Origin: Acinetobacter sp. NIPH 298
GTDB lineage: Bacteria > Pseudomonadota > Gammaproteobacteria > Pseudomonadales > Moraxellaceae
Length of the DNA stretch: 64,000 nt
Reading direction: 5' to 3'
NCBI RefSeq assembly: GCF_000369505.1
Contig: NZ_KB850054.1
Span: 310,001-374,000, forward strand
Part shown: piece after piece, positions 18,730-28,090 of the stretch
Numbering within the stretch: the first letter of the stretch is position 1
How the letters are laid out: every line of letters begins with the position of its first letter
Notes under the pieces: model-generated
What the model was told of the DNA's origin: nothing
What the model saw: only the letters and a program-made list of their open reading frames with translations
The model's database searches: none
Position numbers and translations under genes: made by a program

Positions 18730-20154
18730 CTAGGTTGATTCTGATAGCGCACTACTTTCCAGTGCTTGGTATAAGTCATGTACTGAAATCGGTTGAGGTA
18801 AGCGGCTAATAGCTTGGCGGATCAACTGCCATGTATAACCATCGGCGCGGTCCAATAACAGATAAGGATAAGCTTGGTCTTCATTGGAGAGCTTAATCCG
18901 TTCAGCACCATGAATCACACGAATTTTATGACGCTCTCTTAATAAAATCACAGGGGTCAAAAAAGTTGCCGAAGTTTCTTCAAATGGAATGAATTTTTGC
19001 GTATTCACAAATGAAGCTGGGATATATGGATAAACACGTTGATCACGTTGCCAGATCAATATTCCATTCATGATGCATTGATTAAACAAACTTTCATGTT
19101 GATGATAATGTTGCTTAAAGTTAATCCAGTGGGTTTGATGAATCGAGCTGGTTTGAGTATGCAGAGGATTTGTATAGGATTGTAGGACTGAAATGGCATA
19201 CTCGATGCTGTGCGTACCAATCAGCACCACATAATGCGAAAATTGACCTTGTGCATAGAGTTGTTCTGCAATGAAAATCTGTGCTGATTCCCATACAGGC
19301 TGAACGTCATTTTCAGCTTTTAAATATAACCAATCAATTTTGATGTTTTGATCAATCTCATTGTGTAAGTCAACACGATATAACGAGGGGAAGGTGCGCG
19401 CATTAATCCGCTCTAAGCGGCAAACTAATCCATCTAAATTAAAATCATTCAGTGCAACGGGTTTCGCTTTATTTAGATTGCTAGACGTCGCTGTGGTCTG
19501 TTTAAGGTTCGCTTTCACAGCTGTTGTTTTTGGGGCTGAGACGGGTTGAATCCTCTCTTGGATAATCGCGTCGAGTTGTGACTGAAACTGAGCCGTTTCT
19601 TCTTTTATTAAGGATAAAGGATCGGTGTGAATGCTTTGATTTGAGCTTGAAGATGAGGTTGAGTTTTGGCTAATTGGCTCTAAAACAGGAATCAAATGTT
19701 GTAGTTCATGGTCTGTTTTAACATATTCGCTGGCATGGTTTTTTAGCCATTGTAATGCATCCTGAGATGAATTCATCCAAGGGCTTTTAAGGAATGATAA
19801 AGCAGGGCGAATGACCCAGACTTGCCAATGTTGGGCTTGACGCAATGCAGCCCATCCCATATCCGCAGAGGCAAATAAAGCATTCTCTACGCGCCCCATA
19901 AAATTATAAGTACCACGATAAGTCATGGCATAACCGTGGCTGCTCAACTCGTCCGTTGAGAACTCTTCATTTTGAATATATGCCTTAAAAGGCGTGATTT
20001 GATCCTGAAAAGTAGGATCGTCACAAGAGGCACAAATGTCTTTAATTCGTTGTTTTGATTTTGCAATTTCAAACAGTGAGGTTTTATCATCATTGAGCCC
20101 TTCAATGAGATGCTGGAGCTCATCTACCAAGAGTGCTTTCTCTAATACGTCCAT
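18730..20154 (-). CDS. Uncharacterised 474-residue protein
   Basis: Not recognised. No signal peptide or membrane segment, so probably cytoplasmic. About three parts are visible: an N-terminal alpha-helical region (1-150); a Ser/Gln/Thr/Lys-rich linker (about 165-230) with SSSSS and TTATSS runs; and a C-terminal mixed region with YVVLIGTHSIEYAI. Near the end, VIHGAERIKLSNEDQAYPYLLL has a G-x-E-R pattern faintly like the ParB/sulfiredoxin nuclease-fold motif. That resemblance is weak and may be chance. RBS AAGGAA precedes the ATG. It stands alone, with the next gene about 560 nt upstream. Confidence 0.7.
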   Translation of the reverse strand: MDVLEKALLVDELQHLIEGLNDDKTSLFEIAKSKQRIKDICASCDDPTFQDQITPFKAYIQNEEFSTDELSSHGYAMTYRGTYNFMGRVENALFASADMGWAALRQAQHWQVWVIRPALSFLKSPWMNSSQDALQWLKNHASEYVKTDHELQHLIPVLEPISQNSTSSSSSNQSIHTDPLSLIKEETAQFQSQLDAIIQERIQPVSAPKTTAVKANLKQTTATSSNLNKAKPVALNDFNLDGLVCRLERINARTFPSLYRVDLHNEIDQNIKIDWLYLKAENDVQPVWESAQIFIAEQLYAQGQFSHYVVLIGTHSIEYAISVLQSYTNPLHTQTSSIHQTHWINFKQHYHQHESLFNQCIMNGILIWQRDQRVYPYIPASFVNTQKFIPFEETSATFLTPVILLRERHKIRVIHGAERIKLSNEDQAYPYLLLDRADGYTWQLIRQAISRLPQPISVHDLYQALESSALSEST

Positions 20155-20672
20155 TTATTGTTTCCTTAGAGATAGGCTTGAGCCTGTTTTAGATAAAAAA
20201 TTAAGTCGTCGTATTTCTAACAATTTGTTGTTGTCGCTTCCAGTGGTGAGCTTCTATTTTTTGCTCATCCTATAAGCGATTCGAGATAGATGTCTGTTGC
20301 ATAAATTTAACGATCTATTCGGGCTGTAATGTGTGTATTTTCATCACAAAAGATTGTCACATTATGACAATTATAGAAGAAAACAATGCAAAATCTATAG
20401 CACTTGAGTTAGTAAGCAATCTCATTTGACTCAGTTAAATCGAGATGTCGTTCATGCTTTAGCATCAAAAATAGAAACATTTTAAAAGAATAAATCGGAT
20501 AAATAGATCATAAAATAGAAAGGTATCTATAAATCTATACATGAGTTGTGATCAGCTGCACAAATCAATCGCTAAAAAGCATGGCAAAAAGATCACTTTC
20601 AGTGAAGATGGGTTAATTATCTAAGATAAAATATTGAAATAAATAGAAAATAGACAAATTTATACGGAACAA
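20155..20672. other. Gene-free region with inverted repeat
   Basis: About 520 nt without a believable gene on either strand. It contains ATTGTCA (20353-20359)/TGACAAT (20365-20371), a perfect 7-bp repeat with a 5-nt centre that looks like a dimeric-repressor operator, 200 nt upstream of the minus-strand gene at 18730-20154. The rest is AT-rich without recognised features. Confidence 0.4.
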
Positions 20673-20704
20673 GACAAGCTTCAATCTTGGATTTGAAGCT
20701 TGTC
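20673..20704 (-). terminator. Stem-loop downstream of dsbA-like gene
   Basis: Perfect 12-bp arms GACAAGCTTCAA (20673-20684) and TTGAAGCTTGTC (20693-20704) with an 8-nt loop, 11 nt after the stop of the gene ending at 20716. The following minus-strand T-run is poor, so it may stabilise the 3' end instead of terminating. Confidence 0.6.
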
Positions 20705-20715
20705 CATAAGTGGTG

Positions 20716-21414
20716 TTATTGCGGCTTTATTTCACATTGATCATCATGACACTGTGCTGCATCAGTGGATACTATTTCTTGCTCAGATGTTGATTGAGCT
20801 TTTTGTAGTGCTTGTAAGAAGATCTCACGAGGCTGTGCACCTGGAAGAGCGAGCTTTTGATCAAAAACAAAAAAGGGAACACCTGTTACCTTCAATTGTT
20901 CATGTGCAATCTTTTCATCGTGGCGAACAAAATCAGCCAATTCATCTGAGTCCAAAACATATTCGACTTCAGCATTGTCTAAGCCAATCCGTGAAGCAAT
21001 TTCTTCAACCACTTCACGTTCACCAATGGCTAAACCTTCGGTCATATAGGCATGAAAGAAAGCTTCTTTTGCTTCATTGCCCATGCCTTTGCTTTGCGCG
21101 AGATGAATAATACGATGTGCATTAAAACTATTGCCTGAATTGGCTTTTTGCCATTGAAAGTCGATGCCTTCCTCAGCAGCCATGGCCGCAATATTGCGTT
21201 CCATTTCTTCCATCTCAGCATAGCTTCGACCATATTTTTTGGCTAAACGTTCTGTATTGGATGTGTCATGTTTTGCTGGCGCATCTGGATCGAGTTCAAA
21301 ACTATGCCAGTGAATATCAAGTTCGATTCCAGCTTCTGCTGCAACATGCTCAAGACGTTTTTTACCGATATAACAAAAAGGGCAGACCACATCTGACCAA
21401 ATATCTACACGCAT
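20716..21414 (-). CDS. DsbA family oxidoreductase, FrnE-like
   Basis: 232-residue thioredoxin-fold protein of the FrnE/2-hydroxychromene-2-carboxylate isomerase branch. Active-site CPFC at residues 11-14 immediately after the first strand, helical insert with FNAHRIIHLA, and the cis-Pro loop VTGVPFFVF. The ATG at 21414 is chosen over a TTG 15 nt upstream because GAAGAGA sits 6 nt before it and FrnE proteins start with this M(R/K)VDIWSD segment. No signal peptide, so cytoplasmic, unlike classical DsbA. A Cys pair near the C-terminus (AAQCHDDQCEIKPQ) is a second possible redox or metal site. Substrate unknown. Confidence 0.85.
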   Translation of the reverse strand: MRVDIWSDVVCPFCYIGKKRLEHVAAEAGIELDIHWHSFELDPDAPAKHDTSNTERLAKKYGRSYAEMEEMERNIAAMAAEEGIDFQWQKANSGNSFNAHRIIHLAQSKGMGNEAKEAFFHAYMTEGLAIGEREVVEEIASRIGLDNAEVEYVLDSDELADFVRHDEKIAHEQLKVTGVPFFVFDQKLALPGAQPREIFLQALQKAQSTSEQEIVSTDAAQCHDDQCEIKPQ

Positions 21415-21589
21415 GGCGTATCTCTTCAATTTCAGTTAAAGAGATAATAGGGATGAAGTGCTTGAATTTAAAGTGAGTAATATGTAATGCTCCGTTACGT
21501 GAAGTGAAATAAAAATCATATTAATGCATACGTTTTAATGATTACACTAAAGTTAGGACATAAAAAATATAATTAAGCTTGGAGGCATT

Positions 21590-22339
21590 ATGCGCCGTTT
21601 TCTATTATTTGTTGCTGTAATCGCGATTTGTATTGGTTCATTTTTTCTATATCAACATAAGCTACAACAGCGTGCAGAGAACAATAAGCAAATGTTTGAT
21701 GTGGTCATGGCCGAGAAGATGCGTGAGCTATATGACCAAGCACAAGATTGGTCAACGCCAGTTCAGCTCGATGTACAAGATGATCGCTTGTCTGGTGATT
21801 ATAAATTAATGTCGGAATTCTTATTAACCTATTGGATGCAAAATGTTGAAGCACGAAATGAGTATCTACGAGCACTGAAAGCTGCGAATTGGGATACCTT
21901 TTTAAATGTAGAGCGATTAGATCGTGATCGTAAACAGGACTATAAAGAGACACAGCAGATGCTTAGCGATGTGCGTAAAGTCTCGGCCGAATATGAGCAA
22001 ACACGTCAAAAAATTCAATTAGACGCGCTTGAACAAGCCAAGAGTTTGTCTATTCAACGTGATATGCGTGATTTGTTGCAAGCAAAACTAGAAAGCAACC
22101 TGAATGCTGATCAAAGCCAAGATATTTTTGCAATTGAACAACAGATCCTAGAAAAGGCACAAGTTATGTTTGATCTGTTAAAGACCCATCAATGGCAAAG
22201 AAAAAATAACACCATTCTATTTTATGAGAATGCACCCGTGAAAAAATTTAATACGCTGTATCAAGCTGTCCTTAAGCTCAATAGTCAGATGGAAAAAATT
22301 AAAAACAATAACGTCGAAGTGTTGGAGGAGGAACTATAG
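21590..22339 (+). CDS. Uncharacterised membrane-anchored coiled-coil protein
   Basis: 249 residues, family not recognised. One N-terminal membrane anchor (RFLLFVAVIAICIGSFFLY, about 3-21) is followed by an almost entirely helical, Gln/Glu/Lys-rich periplasmic part with coiled-coil character (about 110-180) and an acidic C-terminus (VEVLEEEL). GGAGG before the ATG supports the start. The ABC exporter gene begins 145 nt downstream on the same strand, so a functional link is possible but there is no overlap to prove it. Confidence 0.65.
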   Translation: MRRFLLFVAVIAICIGSFFLYQHKLQQRAENNKQMFDVVMAEKMRELYDQAQDWSTPVQLDVQDDRLSGDYKLMSEFLLTYWMQNVEARNEYLRALKAANWDTFLNVERLDRDRKQDYKETQQMLSDVRKVSAEYEQTRQKIQLDALEQAKSLSIQRDMRDLLQAKLESNLNADQSQDIFAIEQQILEKAQVMFDLLKTHQWQRKNNTILFYENAPVKKFNTLYQAVLKLNSQMEKIKNNNVEVLEEEL

Positions 22340-22484
22340 TTATTTTCTGCTTGCACCGTTAAAAATAGTGCATCTAGATCATCATTCGCCATGTTTAAGC
22401 TGGAGAATCGCATCGAAGTCGTTGAGTTCATCGCTGTAAGTTAAAACCTGTCGTCGAAAGCATTTTGGGAAAAATCGTAAAAAT

Positions 22485-24290
22485 ATGAATCTATGGCAGC
22501 TTTTCAATAGAGTTAAACCCTTTGTTGCACCGTATAAATTACTGGTGATTGTGACATTGGTTCTGACCTTGATCGGTGCATTAACCGCTCAGGTCAATGC
22601 CTTAACGCTTCAATACGCTGTCGACCAGATCAATCGTTTGGTTGAAGCAGGCGGCGGCTTGGCGGAAGGCTTGCATATTTTAATAACGATTAGTGTGATT
22701 TTGCTGAGTAAGGAAGTCCTCAGTACTTTGATTCAGTTTGGCCAGAAGTTATTTGGTGAACGCCTCAGAATTATGGTTTCTCAAGATGTCGCACAGGCGA
22801 TTATTGAGAAATTTCTCACTTATCGTTTGGCATTTTTTACACAAGATGACAATCAGGCAGGCAAATTACAAACAAGGATTGATCGAGGAATTGGCTCGAT
22901 TACCCGTTTGATTCAAATTTTCTTTATCGATATTTTACCGTTGTTTAGCAGTGCAATTTTGGCATTGGCTTTGATGTTCTATGCTAATTTTTGGATTGGA
23001 CTGGTTGCGCTGAGTATCGTGCCGATTTACTTCTGGCTGACATTCAAGCAAGCACAGAAGTTAGGCGGGGTTAGACGAAGTTTACGTGATGGGCGTGAAC
23101 GTAAGAGTCAGGGCATTTTGAGTATTATAAATTCCATCACGGTGATCAAATCATTCAATCGGGAAAAAGTCGAAGCTGAAAAACAACTGATCTTACAGAA
23201 GCAGCTAACAGATAATCAGATGTATACCCGTCAAATTAGCTTTGTTTTTGATGGTTTGAAAACGTTTACAGAACAAATCGGTATTGTTTTTATTATCATC
23301 TTAACGGCTTATTTTGTATTGGTCGGAGACATGAGTATCGGGATGATCATGTTCCATATTCTGTTATTTAACAACGTATCTGCTCCAATTCGTTCACTCC
23401 ACCGCATTTATGATGAGGTGAATGATGCCATGATTTATGCAGAAAGTTTTTTTCAGATTCTTCAAGCAGATGATGAGATTGAGGATTCGGGGCAGCAAAA
23501 GCCAGCGCATCTGAGAGGAAAGTTTGAGTTAAAGCAGGTCGATTTTTATTATCCCAATGGCCATCATGCCCTGAAAAATATCAACATGGTTATTCAACCC
23601 AATAAAATTACTGCCTTGGTTGGACTATCAGGTGCAGGTAAATCGACCCTGATTAGTTTGTTAGATAAGTTTTACTTACCGCAATCTGGGCAGATTCTCA
23701 TGGATGGGATTGATTTAAACCAAATGGATACTCAATATTTACGCGATCATATTGGCTTGGTATTACAGAAAAATCATATTTTCCAAGGCACTATCCAAGA
23801 CAATATTTGCTATGGAAAAATGGATGCAACTGAAGAAGAGATTATCCGAGCAGCAAAGAAAGCCTCCATTCATGAACAAATTTTGAAACTACCAAAAGGC
23901 TATCAATCAGATGCCTTGCAGTTATCGGGCGGTCAACAACAACGAATCGCAATCGCTCGGATGTTTCTGAAAAACCCACCAATTATCTTTTTGGATGAAC
24001 CGACAGCAAGTTTGGATGCCATTGCCACTGAACAGATTAAACATAGCTTAGATGAAATCAAACAGGGGCGGACAGTGATCATTATTTCTCATAGTTTGTC
24101 ACAGATCATTGATGCGGATTATACCTATGTGATGCAGGATGGTGCGATCGTTGAGCACGGTGAGCATTATCAACTTTATCAGCAACAAGGTGTTTATAAG
24201 GATATTTTTGATGCGATGGCGAAAAGTCTAAATATCGATAAAATCGCCAAAACCTTTGATAATGAAGGTGAAGAAGAGACACACAGTTGA
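22485..24290 (+). CDS. ABC exporter, fused permease and ATPase
   Basis: 601-residue half-transporter. Residues about 1-320 carry a six-helix ABC exporter membrane domain (first helix LLVIVTLVLTLIGALT). The ATPase domain follows with Walker A GLSGAGKST, signature LSGGQQQR, Walker B IIFLDEPTASLD and the H-loop histidine in IISHS. All catalytic residues are intact. It would work as a homodimer in the inner membrane. The MsbA-like layout does not identify the cargo. Weak ribosome binding site (GGGA). Faces a convergent gene across a shared hairpin. Confidence 0.9.
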   Translation: MNLWQLFNRVKPFVAPYKLLVIVTLVLTLIGALTAQVNALTLQYAVDQINRLVEAGGGLAEGLHILITISVILLSKEVLSTLIQFGQKLFGERLRIMVSQDVAQAIIEKFLTYRLAFFTQDDNQAGKLQTRIDRGIGSITRLIQIFFIDILPLFSSAILALALMFYANFWIGLVALSIVPIYFWLTFKQAQKLGGVRRSLRDGRERKSQGILSIINSITVIKSFNREKVEAEKQLILQKQLTDNQMYTRQISFVFDGLKTFTEQIGIVFIIILTAYFVLVGDMSIGMIMFHILLFNNVSAPIRSLHRIYDEVNDAMIYAESFFQILQADDEIEDSGQQKPAHLRGKFELKQVDFYYPNGHHALKNINMVIQPNKITALVGLSGAGKSTLISLLDKFYLPQSGQILMDGIDLNQMDTQYLRDHIGLVLQKNHIFQGTIQDNICYGKMDATEEEIIRAAKKASIHEQILKLPKGYQSDALQLSGGQQQRIAIARMFLKNPPIIFLDEPTASLDAIATEQIKHSLDEIKQGRTVIIISHSLSQIIDADYTYVMQDGAIVEHGEHYQLYQQQGVYKDIFDAMAKSLNIDKIAKTFDNEGEEETHS

Positions 24291-24322
24291 TGGAAAAATG
24301 ATTTTAGGGGCAATAAGAAGGT

Positions 24323-24363
24323 AAGGTCTTTGAGGCAAGTGATTGCTTTGAGTCAAAGACCTT
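24323..24363. terminator. Bidirectional stem-loop between convergent genes
   Basis: Perfect 11-bp arms AAGGTCTTTGA (24323-24333) and TCAAAGACCTT (24353-24363) enclose an inner GCAA/TTGC stem. Located between the ABC exporter and the convergent lipoprotein gene. Confidence 0.65.
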
Positions 24364-24373
24364 TAACTTAAGC

Positions 24374-25069
24374 TTAATCAAAAATCTTTTCGGCAGCTTG
24401 GAACGGTAAGCTCACCACATCAATTGCTACTGCGAAAGGTAGAAGCACCAATTTTTCAAAAGGATTGAGACTTGATCTTGATTTATAGCTTTCTTGTTGA
24501 TTGGTATAGATTGTAACTTGATAAGGTTTGCTTAATGCTTTCAATGAAGTCAGATTATTTGCGACAGGGTAGACTACACCCGCAAGTTTTAGATCAAAAC
24601 AAAAACGTTGCGCTTGCATACGTGTATCACTTGAAGACGAACATTCTTTTGCACCATTTTCAATAAAAAATTCTAAGTCTTTTTTGCTTAAATCCTCTTT
24701 GAGTTTGACATAAGAAATGGGCAATGTTCCTGAAAAATGACCATCATTTTTTTCAGAGAAGAAATTTAGATCACGTGTGATTTGTATATTTTTGGGATCA
24801 AGCTTGTTGATGATGGTCACAAACTGAGTGCCGCCTTGGGTCAGAATGTAACTGTTCTTTTGACCTGCAATGACGATGCTATCTCTTGGTAAATTGGCTG
24901 TTGCTTGTGCCGGTCGTCCAAAAGCGACCACATTGTCTTCAACTAAAGTAACCTTTGCCGTCCGAGTATAAGTTTTATTGTCTTTGGTGATGAGGGTTTT
25001 GGTGGCACAGCCCGAGATAACCATGCTTGATAAAGCAATGGATAATGTCGTTTTTATTATATGATTCAT
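24374..25069 (-). CDS. Uncharacterised lipoprotein
   Basis: 231-residue lipoprotein of unknown family. The start at 25069 is chosen because it gives MNHIIKTTLSIALSSMVISGCATK with a clear lipobox (ISGC); the longer frame adds 12 residues overlapping the MerR gene. The body looks like mixed beta/alpha (TKDNKTYTRTAKVTLVEDN near the start, later two Cys in CSSSDTRMQAQRFC) and a hydrophobic C-terminal stretch. The start codon lies 10 nt after the merR stop on the same strand, which implies co-transcription and probably MerR control. Confidence 0.75.
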   Translation of the reverse strand: MNHIIKTTLSIALSSMVISGCATKTLITKDNKTYTRTAKVTLVEDNVVAFGRPAQATANLPRDSIVIAGQKNSYILTQGGTQFVTIINKLDPKNIQITRDLNFFSEKNDGHFSGTLPISYVKLKEDLSKKDLEFFIENGAKECSSSSDTRMQAQRFCFDLKLAGVVYPVANNLTSLKALSKPYQVTIYTNQQESYKSRSSLNPFEKLVLLPFAVAIDVVSLPFQAAEKIFD

Positions 25070-25079
25070 ATGTATGGTC

Positions 25080-25442
25080 CTAAATGGTTGATTCAACTGT
25101 ACCATGTTCTAAAAATGATTTTAATAGTTCATGTGATCGTTGTAGTTTGATTAATTGCTCATTTACGTTTTTAAGTTCATTTTCTAATTTTGTCTGCACA
25201 ACTGGACATAAACTAAATCGGTAATAATCCAAATCGAAACAAGGTAATAAAACTTGAATATCTTTCAAATTCATCCCTGCATCATTCAATATTTTAATCT
25301 TATAAATATCTTCAATATCTTTTTGACTGTAATCGCGATAATTATTTGAGTTTCGTTTGGGATGAACTAGCCCTACGTCCTCATAGTAACGCAACATACG
25401 AGGACTAACCTGCGTTAATTTGGCAACTTTTGCAAGATTCAT
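25080..25442 (-). CDS. MerR family transcriptional regulator
   Basis: 120 residues: N-terminal winged helix with the family signature (LAKVAKLTQVSPRMLRYYE, then NYRDYS), a dimerisation coiled coil (about 84-112), and two cysteines, C68 and C79, that could bind a ligand or metal. MerR proteins twist over-long promoter spacers to activate genes. Overlapping control of the divergent gene at 25517 and the co-directional lipoprotein is likely. The effector is not predictable: the Cys spacing does not match a known metal-sensor pattern I can name. Confidence 0.9.
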   Translation of the reverse strand: MNLAKVAKLTQVSPRMLRYYEDVGLVHPKRNSNNYRDYSQKDIEDIYKIKILNDAGMNLKDIQVLLPCFDLDYYRFSLCPVVQTKLENELKNVNEQLIKLQRSHELLKSFLEHGTVESTI

Positions 25443-25452
25443 AGAATATCAC

Positions 25453-25493
25453 TTGACCTTAACATAGCTGTCATAGTTTAGCATGGCTATAAG
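25453..25493. promoter_or_regulatory. Candidate MerR operator between merR and hydrolase
   Basis: The 71-nt divergent region holds an inverted repeat ATAGC (25464-25468)/GCTAT (25486-25490), centred between the two genes, and a plus-strand TTGACC at 25453-25458 that could be a -35 element. On the minus strand TATGTT (25461-25466) could be a -10. Long-spacer promoters of this kind are normal MerR targets. Assignments are inference. Confidence 0.4.
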
Positions 25494-25516
25494 TAGATTT
25501 TACTGAGAGTATATTG

Positions 25517-26155
25517 ATGAAAAAATTGGCTTATTCTTTAGGATTGTTTTTCACTTCTTTTTTTGGATATGCTGCTCCTCCACAAGAGGCGACGATACAT
25601 CGTCAGATATTTATTGTGCATGGTTATGGTGCTACAGCACATGATCATTGGTTTGAATCAGTACAGAGGCAGATGCAGGATTCACATACTCAGGTAACCA
25701 TCTTACAGTTACCCAATCCGATGCAGCCAGATGTTGAGGCTTGGCAGCATATTTTAGAACAAAATATTAAAATGATTGATGAACAGACGTATTTTGTAGC
25801 CCATAGTTTAGGTGGTGTCACATTATTAAATTTTTTATCAAAGCGGAATCCTCCCAAGATTGGGGGAGTTATTCTTGTTGCTGGGTTTACTGAAACTTTA
25901 CCCGTGTTACCCCAACTAGACTCATATATTCTAAAAAGTCAAAATATGCATATAAATTTGAAGAATTCCCCAAATAAACACCTGTTTATTTCAGAAAATG
26001 ATGAATATGTCCCACCTGAATTGAGTATTAAGCTCGCAAAAAAACTTGATATACCATTTACCCTTATTCCTAAAGCGGGGCATTTTTTGGCAGAGGATGG
26101 TTATACTGACTTTCCTCAGTTGGTTCGCTATTTGAAAGAAATACTCAGAAAATAG
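25517..26155 (+). CDS. Exported RBBP9/YdeN-like serine hydrolase
   Basis: 212-residue alpha/beta-hydrolase of the RBBP9/YdeN type, with HGYG after the first strand, nucleophile S97 in AHSLGG, acid D162 in ISENDEYVP and H189 in KAGHF: a full catalytic triad. The ATG at 25517 is preferred to the TTG at 25514 because GAGAG is 7 nt upstream. The N-terminus (MKKLAYSLGLFFTSFFGYA) looks like a signal peptide, which is unusual because this family is generally cytoplasmic. Divergent from merR, so probably controlled by it. Confidence 0.82.
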   Translation: MKKLAYSLGLFFTSFFGYAAPPQEATIHRQIFIVHGYGATAHDHWFESVQRQMQDSHTQVTILQLPNPMQPDVEAWQHILEQNIKMIDEQTYFVAHSLGGVTLLNFLSKRNPPKIGGVILVAGFTETLPVLPQLDSYILKSQNMHINLKNSPNKHLFISENDEYVPPELSIKLAKKLDIPFTLIPKAGHFLAEDGYTDFPQLVRYLKEILRK

Positions 26156-26328
26156 AATGACTTGATACTCATAATTCATTTGATCTTCCGTTCAAAATTT
26201 TATTGATATTTACCGTTTATCTGAGCCTTACTGAATCAAGCCCGACTTTGTTGTAGCCTATGAATAGATGCTTTTATTTAACTCATCATCTTTTCGTATG
26301 GTGACGGATTTTTGGAGCGAGCCGAGTC

Positions 26329-26841
26329 ATGAACTTTCTAAAACGATCAGTGTTTATCGCCGTATTTGCTGCTATTGGTTTACCAACGGTTCAAGCAGAT
26401 GAGGTCGTTACATTGCCAACGATTCGTATTATGGCGGAGTCTGAGTTACGTGAAGAAGTCGGCTTTGTTCCCTTCCAAGAAGATGAAAAAATACGTGAAG
26501 CTCTACAACATCAGATCTACAAAGTTCATAGTGATATGCAGAATGCTGGAGTGAAAGAGGGCGTAACTACGGTTAATTATCAACAAAAAATGGAAGAACC
26601 TGATTCATCGCAACTTTCTCCGCTATTAGAGCAACATGTTTTAGCCGTTGCTAAGGGTCTACAATCATCTGATCCGACTAGTGGTCTGTTTAAAATGTTA
26701 GAACCTTTGAATATTGATCGAAATAATATAATAGGGATCCGTGATGGGTCGATTAAGATCAATATGGATGATATTTTGAAATTGCAGCAACAGATTCAAG
26801 ACGGGTTAAAAGGTCCTAAAAATCAATTTTTCATACCCTAA
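26329..26841 (+). CDS. Small exported protein with TonB-box-like N-terminus
   Basis: 170 residues, family not recognised. Signal peptide ends about VQA (residue 23); the mature chain begins DEVVTLPTIRIMAESEL, similar to the TonB box/N-terminal tail (TLPTI.V.A) of Acinetobacter TonB-dependent receptors, but there is no plug or barrel after it. The rest is helical and soluble. Probably periplasmic. Faces fadA across a strong bidirectional terminator. Confidence 0.65.
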   Translation: MNFLKRSVFIAVFAAIGLPTVQADEVVTLPTIRIMAESELREEVGFVPFQEDEKIREALQHQIYKVHSDMQNAGVKEGVTTVNYQQKMEEPDSSQLSPLLEQHVLAVAKGLQSSDPTSGLFKMLEPLNIDRNNIIGIRDGSIKINMDDILKLQQQIQDGLKGPKNQFFIP

Positions 26842-26860
26842 AATTTGAACTTAGTTCAAA

Positions 26861-26896
26861 AAAAGAAACCCCGCTATAAGCGGGGTTTCTTTTTCT
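26861..26896. terminator. Bidirectional terminator before fadA
   Basis: AAAGAAACCCCGCT, ATAA loop, AGCGGGGTTTCTTT-type stem with T and A runs on both sides, between the convergent genes ending at 26841 and 26906. Confidence 0.93.
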
Positions 26897-26905
26897 TAGT
26901 GTCGA

Positions 26906-28078
<1,173 letters not shown>

Positions 28079-28090
28079 TCACGTCGCTCC

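Noticed and set aside
20036..20275. Plus-strand frame of 79 codons in the region before the dsbA-like gene
   Set aside because: Half lies antisense to the 474-residue gene; no RBS and no family signature.
20661..20704. Stem-loop read as a plus-strand terminator
   Set aside because: It has no T-run on the plus strand and lies downstream of the minus-strand gene, so it is assigned to that strand.
20700..21110. Plus-strand frame antisense to the dsbA-like gene
   Set aside because: Antisense shadow; the FrnE-type protein on the other strand has clear motifs.
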